Assembly: GCF_900105195.1 (NCBI RefSeq)
Contig: NZ_FNRX01000002.1
Span: 1,922,001-1,986,000 of the forward strand
From: Rhodococcus pyridinivorans
GTDB taxonomy: Bacteria; Actinomycetota; Actinomycetes; Mycobacteriales; Mycobacteriaceae
Direction of reading: 5' to 3'
DNA: 64,000 bases
Below, in pieces: positions 44,296 to 54,546 of the stretch. Made by a program: the position numbers and the translations under genes. The notes beneath the pieces were generated by a model, which did no database searches, was not told the DNA's origin, and saw nothing but the letters and a program-made list of their open reading frames with translations. The stretch's first letter is position 1; each line of letters starts with the position of its first letter.

Positions 44296-46032
44296 CTAGG
44301 TGGAGGCGATCTCCGAGGTCCCGGATCCGGTGGTGGTCTCCCCGGTGGTCGTTTCCCCCGTCGTGGTCTGTCCGGTGGATGGCACGGTCGTGCCCTCCTC
44401 CGTGACGGACGCGATCGTGGAGGACACGTCGGTCGGATATGCGCCGGTGGACGACGCGGACGGCGTCTCGGTCGGCGAGGTGGTCGACGGGGGTGTCGGG
44501 CTCACACCGGTGCTCGGTTCGGTCGTCTCCGGATCGGTGGGCGCAGGGCTCGTCGTCTCCGGCGGTGTGGTCGGCTCGGTGGTGTCGGGAGCCGTCGTGT
44601 CGGGAGCCGTGGTGTCCGGAGCGGTCGTGTCCGGAGCCGTGGAGTCCGGAGCCGTGGAGTCGGGATCGGGCCTCGGTGCGGTCTCGGAATCCGGCGACGT
44701 GAACGGTCGGTCCGGGTCGGACTCTTCCTCCGCTGTCGACCCGGGGGTCGGCACCTGATCGATCGGCGTGGGCGTCACGGTGGTGCTCGACGACTCGGGC
44801 ACAGTGGGCCACGGATCTTGGGTCGACGGAACGGTGTGCTCGACGGTCGGCAACGGCCAGGGAACCGTCGTCGGCGCGGGTGCGTCCCGGGTGCGCCGGG
44901 ACGTCACGGGTTCGGGCGGCGGGTCGTGGGACGGGACGGCCGACTCGCCGGGACCGGCCTCCTGCGTGGGGACGTCGCCGCTCGTGAAACGCGGCGACAC
45001 CTGGGCGTCGCTGCTGTCGCGTTCGGTGAAGTGCTGGGTGGCGAAGCCGGCCATGATCGCACTGAGCACCAGGAGCCCGGCGACCGCACCGGAGACACGA
45101 CCCGAGGACCGGTTGCCGGTGCGCGACAGGGCGCCGACCACGGTGTATCCGACCGAGGACGGGGAATCGGCCGACAGTGCCGCACCGATCGCGGCAGCCG
45201 CTCCCGGTTCGGGGACGGTGACGATCTCGCCGTCGAACTCCGCCGAGATCGCCGCGGCGAGGACGGGGGACGCGGCCGCGCCCCCGATGAGGGCCATGGT
45301 CTCGGGGACCGGATCGGTGCTCGAGCAGATGCGCCGCGTGAACGCCGCCGCTTCGTCGGCGAGATCGGTCGTCAGTTCGTCCAGTTGCGCTCGGGTGATG
45401 GTGACCGTCGCGTCGGGACCGGCCTCGGCGATGTCGATGCGGGTCGTCGTCGCCGAGGAGAGTGCCTCCTGGGCGCCCTGGCACCGGGCCGCCAGCAGGC
45501 CGGGGTCGATCTGCCTCCGGGTGCGCATCCGCTCGGTGGCATTGCGGACATGATCGAGCACACGTGCGGTCAGGGCGTCGCCGCCGACGGTCTCGGTACG
45601 TGCGGACCGCAGCAGGGTGCCGGTCTCGCGGTCGAGGACGGAGACGGTCGTGCCGGTGGCTCCGATGTCCACGAGCGCGATCGCGCCGGGTTCGCGACGG
45701 ACCCCCACTGTGTAGAGATACTCGAGGGCGGCGGTGGTCTCCGGAACGAGGCGGACCATGTGGCCCGTCCGCTCGGCGGCCGTGCGGATCTCGTGCGCCT
45801 GTTCCTCGGTGCGGTATGCGACCGTGATGATGGCGGGACTGTCGGCTCCGCGGGCGGTTCCGCGAGGAGACGTGAGCGAGACGGCGTCGAAGACGAGATC
45901 TCCGAGATCGCGCCCGGGCTGCGACTCGGAGGCGAGTCTGCGGAATTCCGTTGTGGGCGCGTGTGCAGCATCGACGCGCAGGGCCGAGCCGGCGCCGGAG
46001 GCGCCGACGGAGATGCCGAGCGACGTGGGCAT
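44296..46032 (-). CDS. Hsp70-like ATPase with membrane segment and Thr/Pro-rich tail
   Basis: The 578-residue protein starts MPTSLGISVGASGAG. Residues 1-295 form an actin/Hsp70-type nucleotide domain: phosphate loop LVDIGATGTTVSVLD near 120 and adenosine loop ALIGGAAASPVLAAA near 245. One membrane segment follows near 318-340 (GAVAGLLVLSAIMAGF). The last 200 residues are Ser/Thr/Pro/Asp-rich with five-residue repeats (TAPDT, GETTT) and should lie outside the membrane. There is no Hsp70 substrate-binding domain. It is divergent from groES and absent from that place in M. tuberculosis, as I recall. Confidence 0.75.
   Translation of the reverse strand: MPTSLGISVGASGAGSALRVDAAHAPTTEFRRLASESQPGRDLGDLVFDAVSLTSPRGTARGADSPAIITVAYRTEEQAHEIRTAAERTGHMVRLVPETTAALEYLYTVGVRREPGAIALVDIGATGTTVSVLDRETGTLLRSARTETVGGDALTARVLDHVRNATERMRTRRQIDPGLLAARCQGAQEALSSATTTRIDIAEAGPDATVTITRAQLDELTTDLADEAAAFTRRICSSTDPVPETMALIGGAAASPVLAAAISAEFDGEIVTVPEPGAAAAIGAALSADSPSSVGYTVVGALSRTGNRSSGRVSGAVAGLLVLSAIMAGFATQHFTERDSSDAQVSPRFTSGDVPTQEAGPGESAVPSHDPPPEPVTSRRTRDAPAPTTVPWPLPTVEHTVPSTQDPWPTVPESSSTTVTPTPIDQVPTPGSTAEEESDPDRPFTSPDSETAPRPDPDSTAPDSTAPDTTAPDTTAPDTTAPDTTEPTTPPETTSPAPTDPETTEPSTGVSPTPPSTTSPTETPSASSTGAYPTDVSSTIASVTEEGTTVPSTGQTTTGETTTGETTTGSGTSEIAST
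44582..44656. repeat. 15-bp tandem repeat, five copies
   Basis: Five 15-bp units run from 44582 to 44656 with small differences. They encode TAPD(T/S) repeats in the outer tail of the Hsp70-like protein. A shorter related set encoding GETTT lies at about 44327-44380. Confidence 0.85.
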
Positions 46033-46343
46033 TGTTCACCTTCCGTGCGTGATCGACGACCAGGCGTCCAGGGCCTACCTCGGCTGAGGTCACCGAACGA
46101 TCACGCTCATGGGTTTCCGTTATTCAACCGTAACATGACGTCGGGTTCCACGCAGGTCGGCGTGTTTGCATCCGTTGCCCTTGAGCGCTGGCACTCTCGT
46201 GTATAGAGTGCTAGTGACACCGAGCGCCGGCCCGGCACCCGCGACGACGGGACGCGTGCGGAGTCACCGTGATGACTGAACACACCCGTGTCCGAGAACA
46301 CCGGTTCTCGGACCCCATTACCCCTGAAAGTGGAGGGCTCATC
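46033..46343. other. divergent control region between Hsp70-like gene and groES
   Basis: This 311-base gap holds the CIRCE element and groES promoter at 46181-46214. Between 46215 and 46343 is the groES leader; an in-frame ATG at 46269 would extend groES but is not conserved. No separate promoter for the reverse gene was identified. Confidence 0.7.
46181..46214 (+). promoter_or_regulatory. groES promoter with CIRCE element
   Basis: CTGGCACTC at 46188-46196 and GAGTGCTAG at 46206-46214 with a nine-base spacer match the CIRCE operator of the HrcA heat-shock repressor (consensus half-site TTAGCACTC). TTGAGC at 46181-46186 and TAGAGT at 46204-46209 with 17 bases between form the promoter, so HrcA would cover it directly. 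Confidence 0.85.
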
Positions 46344-46646
46344 GTGGCGAGCGTGAACATCAAGCCGCTCGAGGACAAGATCCTCGTCCAGGCCAACGAG
46401 GCCGAGACGACGACTGCCTCCGGCCTGGTCATCCCGGACACGGCGAAGGAGAAGCCCCAGGAGGGCACCGTCGTCGCTGTCGGCCCCGGCCGCTGGGACG
46501 AAGATGGCGACAAGCGCATCCCGCTGGACGTCAAGGAAGGCGACGTCGTCATCTACAGCAAGTACGGCGGAACCGAGATCAAGTACGCCGGCGAGGAGTA
46601 CCTGATCCTGTCTGCGCGCGACGTCCTGGCTGTCGTCGCCAAGTAG
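46344..46646 (+). CDS. groES: co-chaperonin GroES
   Basis: The 100-residue GroES is the heptameric lid of GroEL. It has the [10 protein letters not shown] start, mobile loop [14 protein letters not shown] near residues 18-31 and [15 protein letters not shown]. The GTG at 46344 has GGAGGG upstream and gives MASVNIKPL; the longer frame from 46269 is rejected. It is under HrcA/CIRCE control by sequence, and shares the locus with groEL1 88 bases downstream across a hairpin. Confidence 0.96.
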   Translation: MASVNIKPLEDKILVQANEAETTTASGLVIPDTAKEKPQEGTVVAVGPGRWDEDGDKRIPLDVKEGDVVIYSKYGGTEIKYAGEEYLILSARDVLAVVAK

Positions 46647-46653
46647 GCCGCTT

Positions 46654-46696
46654 GTATTCCGCCCCGGTGTCCCGTTTCGGACCCGGGGCGGAATAC
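46654..46696 (+). other. strong hairpin between groES and groEL
   Basis: A perfect 14-base-pair stem (46654-46667 with 46683-46696) is extended by four more pairs (46669-46672 with 46679-46682) past one bulged T. It lies eight bases after groES. It could end part of the transcripts or protect the groES mRNA. Confidence 0.75.
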
Positions 46697-46724
46697 GTTG
46701 GGGAACATCCGAGTCCAGGAGTAG

Positions 46725-48344
<1,620 letters not shown>

Positions 48345-48361
48345 GCGACCGGTCAGGGCCG

Positions 48362-48385
48362 CGGACCCGCCGCCCGGCGGGTCCG
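48362..48385 (+). terminator. first hairpin after groEL1
   Basis: CGGACCCGCC at 48362-48371 pairs with GGCGGGTCCG at 48376-48385 around a four-base loop, 18 bases after the stop. Confidence 0.7.
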
Positions 48386-48433
48386 TAGGTCGAGCCGGAC
48401 GTGAAAGTCGTTCCGGACGGCACGAATACAGCG

Positions 48434-48471
48434 AGGCCCCGCAAGGAATGTTCGCATTCCCTGCGGGGCCT
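48434..48471. terminator. second hairpin after groEL1, UUCG loop
   Basis: A 17-base-pair stem with one A-C mismatch closes on a TTCG tetraloop, a very stable RNA loop. It lies between groEL1 and the convergent whiB3 and can work for both. Confidence 0.85.
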
Positions 48472-48515
48472 TCGTCGTATCGACGCAACTCCTCCAACCG
48501 GCCTCCCGGTCGTAC

Positions 48516-48577
48516 CGTCACGGTCGTGTCGACATGATCACGACCGTGACGGTGTTGACATGGTCACGACCGTGACG
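48516..48577. repeat. 26-bp direct repeat with 13-bp inverted arms
   Basis: Two 26-bp copies at 48526-48551 and 48552-48577 share CACGACCGTGACG. CGTCACGGTCGTG at 48516-48528 is its perfect reverse complement at 48539-48551. The block is in the groEL1-whiB3 gap, just past the whiB3 stop. It could be an operator array or further terminator arms. Confidence 0.8.
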
Positions 48578-48603
48578 GTGTCGTCACGGGGCGGGTGACC
48601 GCC

Positions 48604-48897
48604 TCACACAGCGACCTTCCGCCGTCGTTGCCTCGTGTACATCTCCCGCTCGGTCTCCGACATGCCGCCCCAGATGCCGTACGGCTCGGCGACGGCGAGG
48701 GCGTGGTCGCGGCAACGGGCCAGCACGGGGCAGGTGCGGCACAGCTCCTTCGCGCGGTTCTCCCGCTGGGCGCGGGCACGACCGCGCTCTCCGTCGGGGT
48801 GGAAGAACACCGAGGAGTCCACACCACGACACTTACCGTGCATCTGCCAATCCCAGAGGTCCGCGTTGGGGCCGGGCAGTGTGTGTGGTGCGGGCAT
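48604..48897 (-). CDS. whiB3: WhiB-family iron-sulfur redox regulator, WhiB3 type
   Basis: The 97-residue protein has the four cluster cysteines C23, C53, C56 and C62 and the GIWGG turn near residue 86, followed by a basic DNA-binding end. LPGPNADLW and SSVFFHPDGERGRARAQRE in part match WhiB3, a redox and acid sensor that in mycobacteria binds the housekeeping sigma factor and controls lipid synthesis. The ATG at 48897 has AAGGAG six bases upstream. The longer frame to 48990 starts above the predicted transcription start, so it is rejected. Confidence 0.92.
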   Translation of the reverse strand: MPAPHTLPGPNADLWDWQMHGKCRGVDSSVFFHPDGERGRARAQRENRAKELCRTCPVLARCRDHALAVAEPYGIWGGMSETEREMYTRQRRRKVAV

Positions 48898-49421
48898 GTG
48901 GCACTCCTTTGCAGCAAGCTCGCGTGAATCGTGCGAGCGGACCGTGGACACATCGGGATTCCCGCTGTGATCCGAATCAAACAAACTCACCGTAGGATCT
49001 GTATCGATTCGTCGTCAATGTTTTCGATGAGTGGGATAGTCCATAACCGAACAGCCAAGATTTAACCGCGGAAATATTTACTTTCGTGAGGAGTCGTGCC
49101 TGTGCGCTGCGGGCGGGGGTGATCCGGGGTATCTTATGCTCCCGATGTGGGTAAAAAGCCCCTTACTCCCTGGTAACCCGGCCTTTCGGCGGCTGGATGC
49201 GGACTCCGACTCGGCCTCGGAGGTCGGGGCGGCACCATACATGCACCACGCATGTTTTAACTCGATGTTTAACAAAATGTTCGGAAATGTCTTCTGTGCA
49301 TCCCTGCGTTCCAATCATCGAGACTATTTGCGCTCGCGGTGATAATTTCTCTCCGACAAATGCCCGGCGTCGGCCCGGAGCCCCGCGTATCGTCGGTATC
49401 CGCTGGTGCGATGATTCCGCG
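48898..49421. other. long divergent gap between whiB3 and the 49422 gene
   Basis: This 524-base gap has visibly lower GC than its surroundings around 49000-49080 and 49255-49300. It holds the whiB3 promoter at 48989-49018, a small hairpin ACATGC (49239-49244) with GCATGT (49250-49255) followed by T residues, and a near-direct repeat GTTTTAAC / GTTTAAC after it. No credible gene was found; short open frames here look random. Confidence 0.6.
48989..49018 (-). promoter_or_regulatory. whiB3 promoter
   Basis: Read on the reverse strand, TTGACG (49018-49013) and TACGGT (48994-48989) are 18 bases apart and match a housekeeping promoter. The start point would be near 48982, leaving a leader of about 85 bases. 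Confidence 0.65.
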
Positions 49422-50417
49422 ATGGCACATTCCGACGCCCGCCGGCACACGGCACCGACACCGTCCGACCGCCATGCGATCCTGGTCGCCGCGGCCTTCG
49501 GCTCGTCCCCGGGGGCACATCCGCTCCCTGAGGCGCACGGACCCGAACAGAACTGGTTGCGGGCCGTCGCGCTCGGTGGACAGGGACGTTACGCCGCCGC
49601 GCGGGCCGAGCTGGCCCGAGTGCGTGGAACCGGAGGAGTGTGGTCGTCGTTCGGAGCGAGCACCGAGGCCTCCCTTCTCCGTCAGTTGGGCGGACATCGC
49701 GCGGCCGCCGTCCTGGACGGACGTGCTCTCGCGGAGGCGGGGTCGCTGCGAACCAGCTCCGGGAGCACTGTCGCCGCACGGCGCGACGTCGGCACTGTCG
49801 CCGCACGGCGCGACGTCGGCACTGTCGCCGCACGGCGCGACGTCGGCACTGTCGCCGCACGGCGCGACGTCGATGTTGTCGCTGCATGGTGTGACGCTGC
49901 CACGGGGTTGGCGGCCGATGCGCTCGGGCGGGGCCGTCTCGCGGTGTGCGGGTCGCTGCTCGACCGATGCGCAGCCGCTCTCGACGCTGCCGAATCGGAA
50001 GCGGGGGAGAAGGCCTTCGTGCGACAGCGGATCCGTCTCGCATGGGTCGGGGCCGAATCCGCTCTCGCGGCAGGCGACTTCACCCGTGCGCGCAGCCGGG
50101 CGGACCGCGCGGTGGAACTTGCGGACGGATTCGGATCGATCCGGCACTCCGTGAAGTCGGACCTCGTTCGGTCGGCCTCTTTGACCGGACTGCCCGACCA
50201 TGGTCCGGCTATGGATCTGGCCGCCGACGTCCTCGCGCGCGCGGAGGAACACGAACTCATTCCGTTGCAATGGGCCGCGGCGATGCTCCTCGACGGGCTG
50301 GGGGCAGGGAGAGATGCGGGTCGCGTCCGTGATCTCGATGCGGGTCGCGTCCGTGACTTCTGCGCGACCGTGATCAGGGGGCGTGGGGGTCGCTTCGTGA
50401 CCTTGTCTGCCTGCTGA
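49422..50417 (+). CDS. uncharacterised helical-repeat protein upstream of sigD (Rv3415c position)
   Basis: The 331-residue protein is Ala/Arg-rich and looks like a TPR-type helical repeat protein (AVALGGQGRYAAARAELARV near 48 and AESALAAGDFTRARSRADRAVELA in part near 215). Residues 115-152 are four nine-residue repeats (TVAARRDVG). Near the end DAGRVRD occurs twice. No signal or membrane segment. ATG 49422 is chosen, but starts further up are open. It lies 127 bases before sigD, the place of Rv3415c. Function unknown. Confidence 0.6.
   Translation: MAHSDARRHTAPTPSDRHAILVAAAFGSSPGAHPLPEAHGPEQNWLRAVALGGQGRYAAARAELARVRGTGGVWSSFGASTEASLLRQLGGHRAAAVLDGRALAEAGSLRTSSGSTVAARRDVGTVAARRDVGTVAARRDVGTVAARRDVDVVAAWCDAATGLAADALGRGRLAVCGSLLDRCAAALDAAESEAGEKAFVRQRIRLAWVGAESALAAGDFTRARSRADRAVELADGFGSIRHSVKSDLVRSASLTGLPDHGPAMDLAADVLARAEEHELIPLQWAAAMLLDGLGAGRDAGRVRDLDAGRVRDFCATVIRGRGGRFVTLSAC
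49767..49874 (+). repeat. 27-bp tandem repeat, four copies
   Basis: Copies at 49767, 49794, 49821 and 49848 are identical except the last two bases of the fourth. The period is nine codons and the peptide is TVAARRDVG. The near-identity suggests a recent, unstable expansion. Confidence 0.95.
50313..50360 (+). repeat. 24-bp direct duplication
   Basis: Copies at 50313-50336 and 50337-50360 encode DAGRVRD(L/F) twice near the C-terminus of the 49422 gene. It is a second in-frame duplication in the same gene. Confidence 0.9.
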
Positions 50418-50544
50418 GTTCCAGTCGCGCGCGGGGGGTGACCGGACCGGTCGGTCGTTGTAGTTACTCTGGGGGTGTTCCACGGTCAGGTGGAAGCCCG
50501 CCCGGGGGGTGGTGCCGTCTGTAACGCCAGGACTTGCGCAATCG

Positions 50545-51123
50545 ATGACTGTTATGGGTGAGGAGTTGGACTCCGCGGTTGCTGCGGCTGCGCAAGGCGA
50601 CCGGGCGGCTCTCGCTCAGGTTCTTGCAAGTGTCCGGCCCCTCGTCGTGCGGTACTGCCGCGCACGGGTCGGATCTGCAGAGCGCGGCCAGCTCTCTGCA
50701 GACGACGTTGCACAGGAGGTGTGCCTGGCCGTGATGACCGCTTTGCCGAGATATCAGGACCAAGGCCGCCCCTTCATGGCGTTCGTGTACGGGATCGCTG
50801 CTCACAAGGTCGCCGACGCGCACCGCAGTGCGGCGCGCAACCGCGCGGAACCCGTGGCGGATGTGCCGGAGGTGATGTCGCTCGACGACAGCCCCGAGGA
50901 ATACGCGATCAACTCCGAGGCGGGCCGGCAGATGAAGCAGCTGCTGGGCATCCTCCCGGAGAAGCAGCGCGAGATCCTCATCCTCCGTCTCGTCATGGGA
51001 TTGTCGGCCGAGGAGACGGCCGCAGCAGTGGGTAGTACTGCAGGAGCGATCAGGGTGGCCCAGCACCGGGCCATCGCGAGACTCAAGAAGGAAGTCACGA
51101 GAGCAGGTGAGCGGAATGGGTAG
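50545..51123 (+). CDS. sigD: RNA polymerase ECF sigma factor SigD
   Basis: The 192-residue sigma factor has region 2 (VRYCRARVG, SADDVAQEVCLAVMTALPRY) and region 4 (LPEKQREILILRLVMGLSAEETAAAVG in part). Sequence and place match mycobacterial SigD, linked to starvation and stringent response. ATG 50545 (MTVMGEELD) is chosen; GTG 50509 and ATG 50554 are alternatives. It overlaps the start of its anti-sigma gene rsdA, so the two are coupled. TACTCT at 50465-50470 could be its -10 box. Confidence 0.9.
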   Translation: MTVMGEELDSAVAAAAQGDRAALAQVLASVRPLVVRYCRARVGSAERGQLSADDVAQEVCLAVMTALPRYQDQGRPFMAFVYGIAAHKVADAHRSAARNRAEPVADVPEVMSLDDSPEEYAINSEAGRQMKQLLGILPEKQREILILRLVMGLSAEETAAAVGSTAGAIRVAQHRAIARLKKEVTRAGERNG

Positions 51124-52186
51124 GGGGCGTTTCTCGGGCGACGGCTTCGACGACGAGTTTCCCGACGACGAAACCTCCGTGGACCTCGCCGCCGTGCGTC
51201 GTGACGACGCGCTGATCGATGCGATCTCCGGTAACGGGCTCGTCGAGACGAAGGACAACGAGGAGTACGAACTCGCCACTCTGCTCGCCGACTGGCGTGC
51301 AGAGATCCTCGCCGAACCGATGCCCGCCGGCCCCGACCTCGACGAAGTGGTCGCCGCCGTCCACCGGGAACTGGGAACACGGGAAACGCTCGCTCGGGCC
51401 CCGGAGGTCACCCCTCTGCGCCCGCGATCGAAGGGGCAACTCCGGTTGCTCCGTCCGCTCGCAGGTGCAGCAGCGCTCGTCGCCATCGCCGTCGGCAGCG
51501 CGACCGCCGTGTCCTACGGCGCCGAGCCCGGCGACCCGTTGTGGGGCGTCAAGCAGGTCGTGTTCAGTGAGCAGGCGCAATCCACCGAGGCCCGGATCGA
51601 CACCACATCGACCCTGGAGCGTGCCGAACAACTCATCGCCGAGGGCAACACGGAGGAAGCACGCGAGTTGCTGACGTCCGCGGAGTCCCGTTCGGGCGAC
51701 GTCCGGGACGCGGAGGAGCGCGATGCGCTCGGCGACTGGGTGCAACGCCTCGCCGAGGAACTCGGCCGGTTGGTGCCGCAGGTGCCTCCGCCGCCGGCAG
51801 CGCCGGTGGCACCCGAGGTGCCGGTGGTTCCCGGTGCCGTCGTGCCCCCGCCGGTCACGACGCCCGGCACGGATGGGCAGCAGCCTGCCCCGACGACCGG
51901 TGCGGAAACCGGCACGACCGTGCCGCCCACTTCCACGACGGTGGATCCGACCATCCTGCAAGCGCCGCCGCCTCCGGTTTCGAACACCACGACGCCGTCG
52001 CAGACCGCGCCACCGCCCCCGTCGAGCACGCCGGGTCCGTCGGTGCCCAGCGAGGCTCCTCCGTCGACATCGGCTTCTTCCCCGACTCCCGCTCCGACGA
52101 CGACGGCATCGTCGCCGCGGTCGACGCAGGACGGACCGGGAGCAGATTTCGCTCCGGGGTCCGTGACCACTTCGGAAGGCGGCTAG
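51116..52186 (+). CDS. rsdA: anti-sigma-D factor RsdA
   Basis: The 356-residue protein has a cytosolic N-terminal part (VDLAAVRRDDALIDAI near 23-38, LATLLADWRAEI near 54) that should bind SigD, a membrane segment near 118-140 (LAGAAALVAIAVGSATAVSYG) and a long Pro/Thr/Ser tail outside the membrane. It lacks the zinc HxxxCxxC motif of common anti-sigma factors, as does M. tuberculosis RsdA. GTG 51107 is an alternative start. Gene order sigD-rsdA is conserved. Confidence 0.88.
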   Translation: MGRGRFSGDGFDDEFPDDETSVDLAAVRRDDALIDAISGNGLVETKDNEEYELATLLADWRAEILAEPMPAGPDLDEVVAAVHRELGTRETLARAPEVTPLRPRSKGQLRLLRPLAGAAALVAIAVGSATAVSYGAEPGDPLWGVKQVVFSEQAQSTEARIDTTSTLERAEQLIAEGNTEEARELLTSAESRSGDVRDAEERDALGDWVQRLAEELGRLVPQVPPPPAAPVAPEVPVVPGAVVPPPVTTPGTDGQQPAPTTGAETGTTVPPTSTTVDPTILQAPPPPVSNTTTPSQTAPPPPSSTPGPSVPSEAPPSTSASSPTPAPTTTASSPRSTQDGPGADFAPGSVTTSEGG

Positions 52187-52194
52187 AAGTACAG

Positions 52195-52238
52195 AACGAC
52201 CCGGGCCCGGCAGCATGTGCTGTCGGGCCCGGGTCGTT
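52195..52238. terminator. hairpin terminator after rsdA
   Basis: A stem of about 20 base pairs (52195-52214 with 52219-52238, one G-U pair) with a four-base loop lies nine bases after rsdA and before the convergent DUF5319 gene. Confidence 0.9.
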
Positions 52239-52281
52239 CGTGGAAGTGACGTGATGCGTGGTCCGCGTGGGGAACAGTCGG

Positions 52282-52692
52282 TCAGGAATCCAGACCGTAG
52301 GGGTCGACGGGAAGAGCCTCGTTCATGGACGCGTCCGCGTAGCCGCGGCAGTAGTCCCAGGTGACGTAGGCGTCGGGGGACGGATCGAAGGCGGGCTCGT
52401 GCGGTCTGACGGTGCCGTCGACGAGCAGCTGCAGCAGGTTCGCCCGCAGCATGTCCCAGTCGTGGTAGTGGTCCTGGTGGCAGTCCTCGCAGCACACCAC
52501 GAGTCCGCGGACGCCGCGGGGAGCCAACAGCGCCTCGTAGACGGCCAGGTCTGCGAGGTCCTCTTCCACCGCGAGCCGCTCCGCAGGATCCAGGGGCTGG
52601 CCCGGCTCGATCGCGTCCAGTGCTGCGGACGGATCGTCGGGGTCTCCTGCGAACGGGTCCGGTGGGAGTCCGGGAGGCAACTGATCACGCAC
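52282..52692 (-). CDS. DUF5319 family protein (Rv3412 type)
   Basis: This 136-residue acidic protein has a conserved VVCCEDCHQDHYHDWDMLR block near residues 70-88, whose Cys and His residues look like a metal site, and TWDYCRGYADASMNEA near the end. The start is GTG 52692 (MRDQLPPGLPPDPFAG), conserved in relatives; the longer frame to 52746 is not. It lies between sigD-rsdA and guaB, as Rv3412 does. Function unknown. Confidence 0.8.
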   Translation of the reverse strand: MRDQLPPGLPPDPFAGDPDDPSAALDAIEPGQPLDPAERLAVEEDLADLAVYEALLAPRGVRGLVVCCEDCHQDHYHDWDMLRANLLQLLVDGTVRPHEPAFDPSPDAYVTWDYCRGYADASMNEALPVDPYGLDS

Positions 52693-52780
52693 GACTCCAC
52701 GGTACGCAGACCGAGGGGGTCTGCGCCAGCGGTCGCCAGGGGACACGCCGTGAAATCACACGGGGTGATGTGACGAACAT

Positions 52781-52826
52781 CGGGGAACAGGGTGGGAGCC
52801 GAGCTTGTTCCCCGAACAGATAACAT
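52781..52826 (+). promoter_or_regulatory. guaB upstream region: inverted repeats and possible -10 box
   Basis: CGGGGAACA at 52781-52789 pairs with TGTTCCCCG at 52806-52814. The same right arm forms a tighter palindrome TGTTC-CCC-GAACA at 52806-52818. TAACAT at 52821-52826 follows directly and may be the guaB -10 box; a -35 box was not recognised. A repressor bound here would block guaB. The gap 52693-52951 holds no gene. Confidence 0.4.
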
Positions 52827-52828
52827 GA

Positions 52829-54475
<1,647 letters not shown>

Positions 54476-54546
54476 TTTTCGCGTTCGCAGCAGGGTCCCG
54501 TTCCGATTAGGACGGGAGCATCGTCCAAGAGGAGAAAGGGGCGCGC

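Noticed and set aside
48898..48990. 31-residue N-terminal extension of whiB3
   Set aside because: The predicted transcription start near 48982 is inside it, and an AAGGAG supports the ATG at 48897.
52806..52818. LexA/SOS box before guaB
   Set aside because: The mycobacterial SOS box is TCGAAC-N4-GTTCGA; the palindrome here has the opposite half-site order and a three-base centre.
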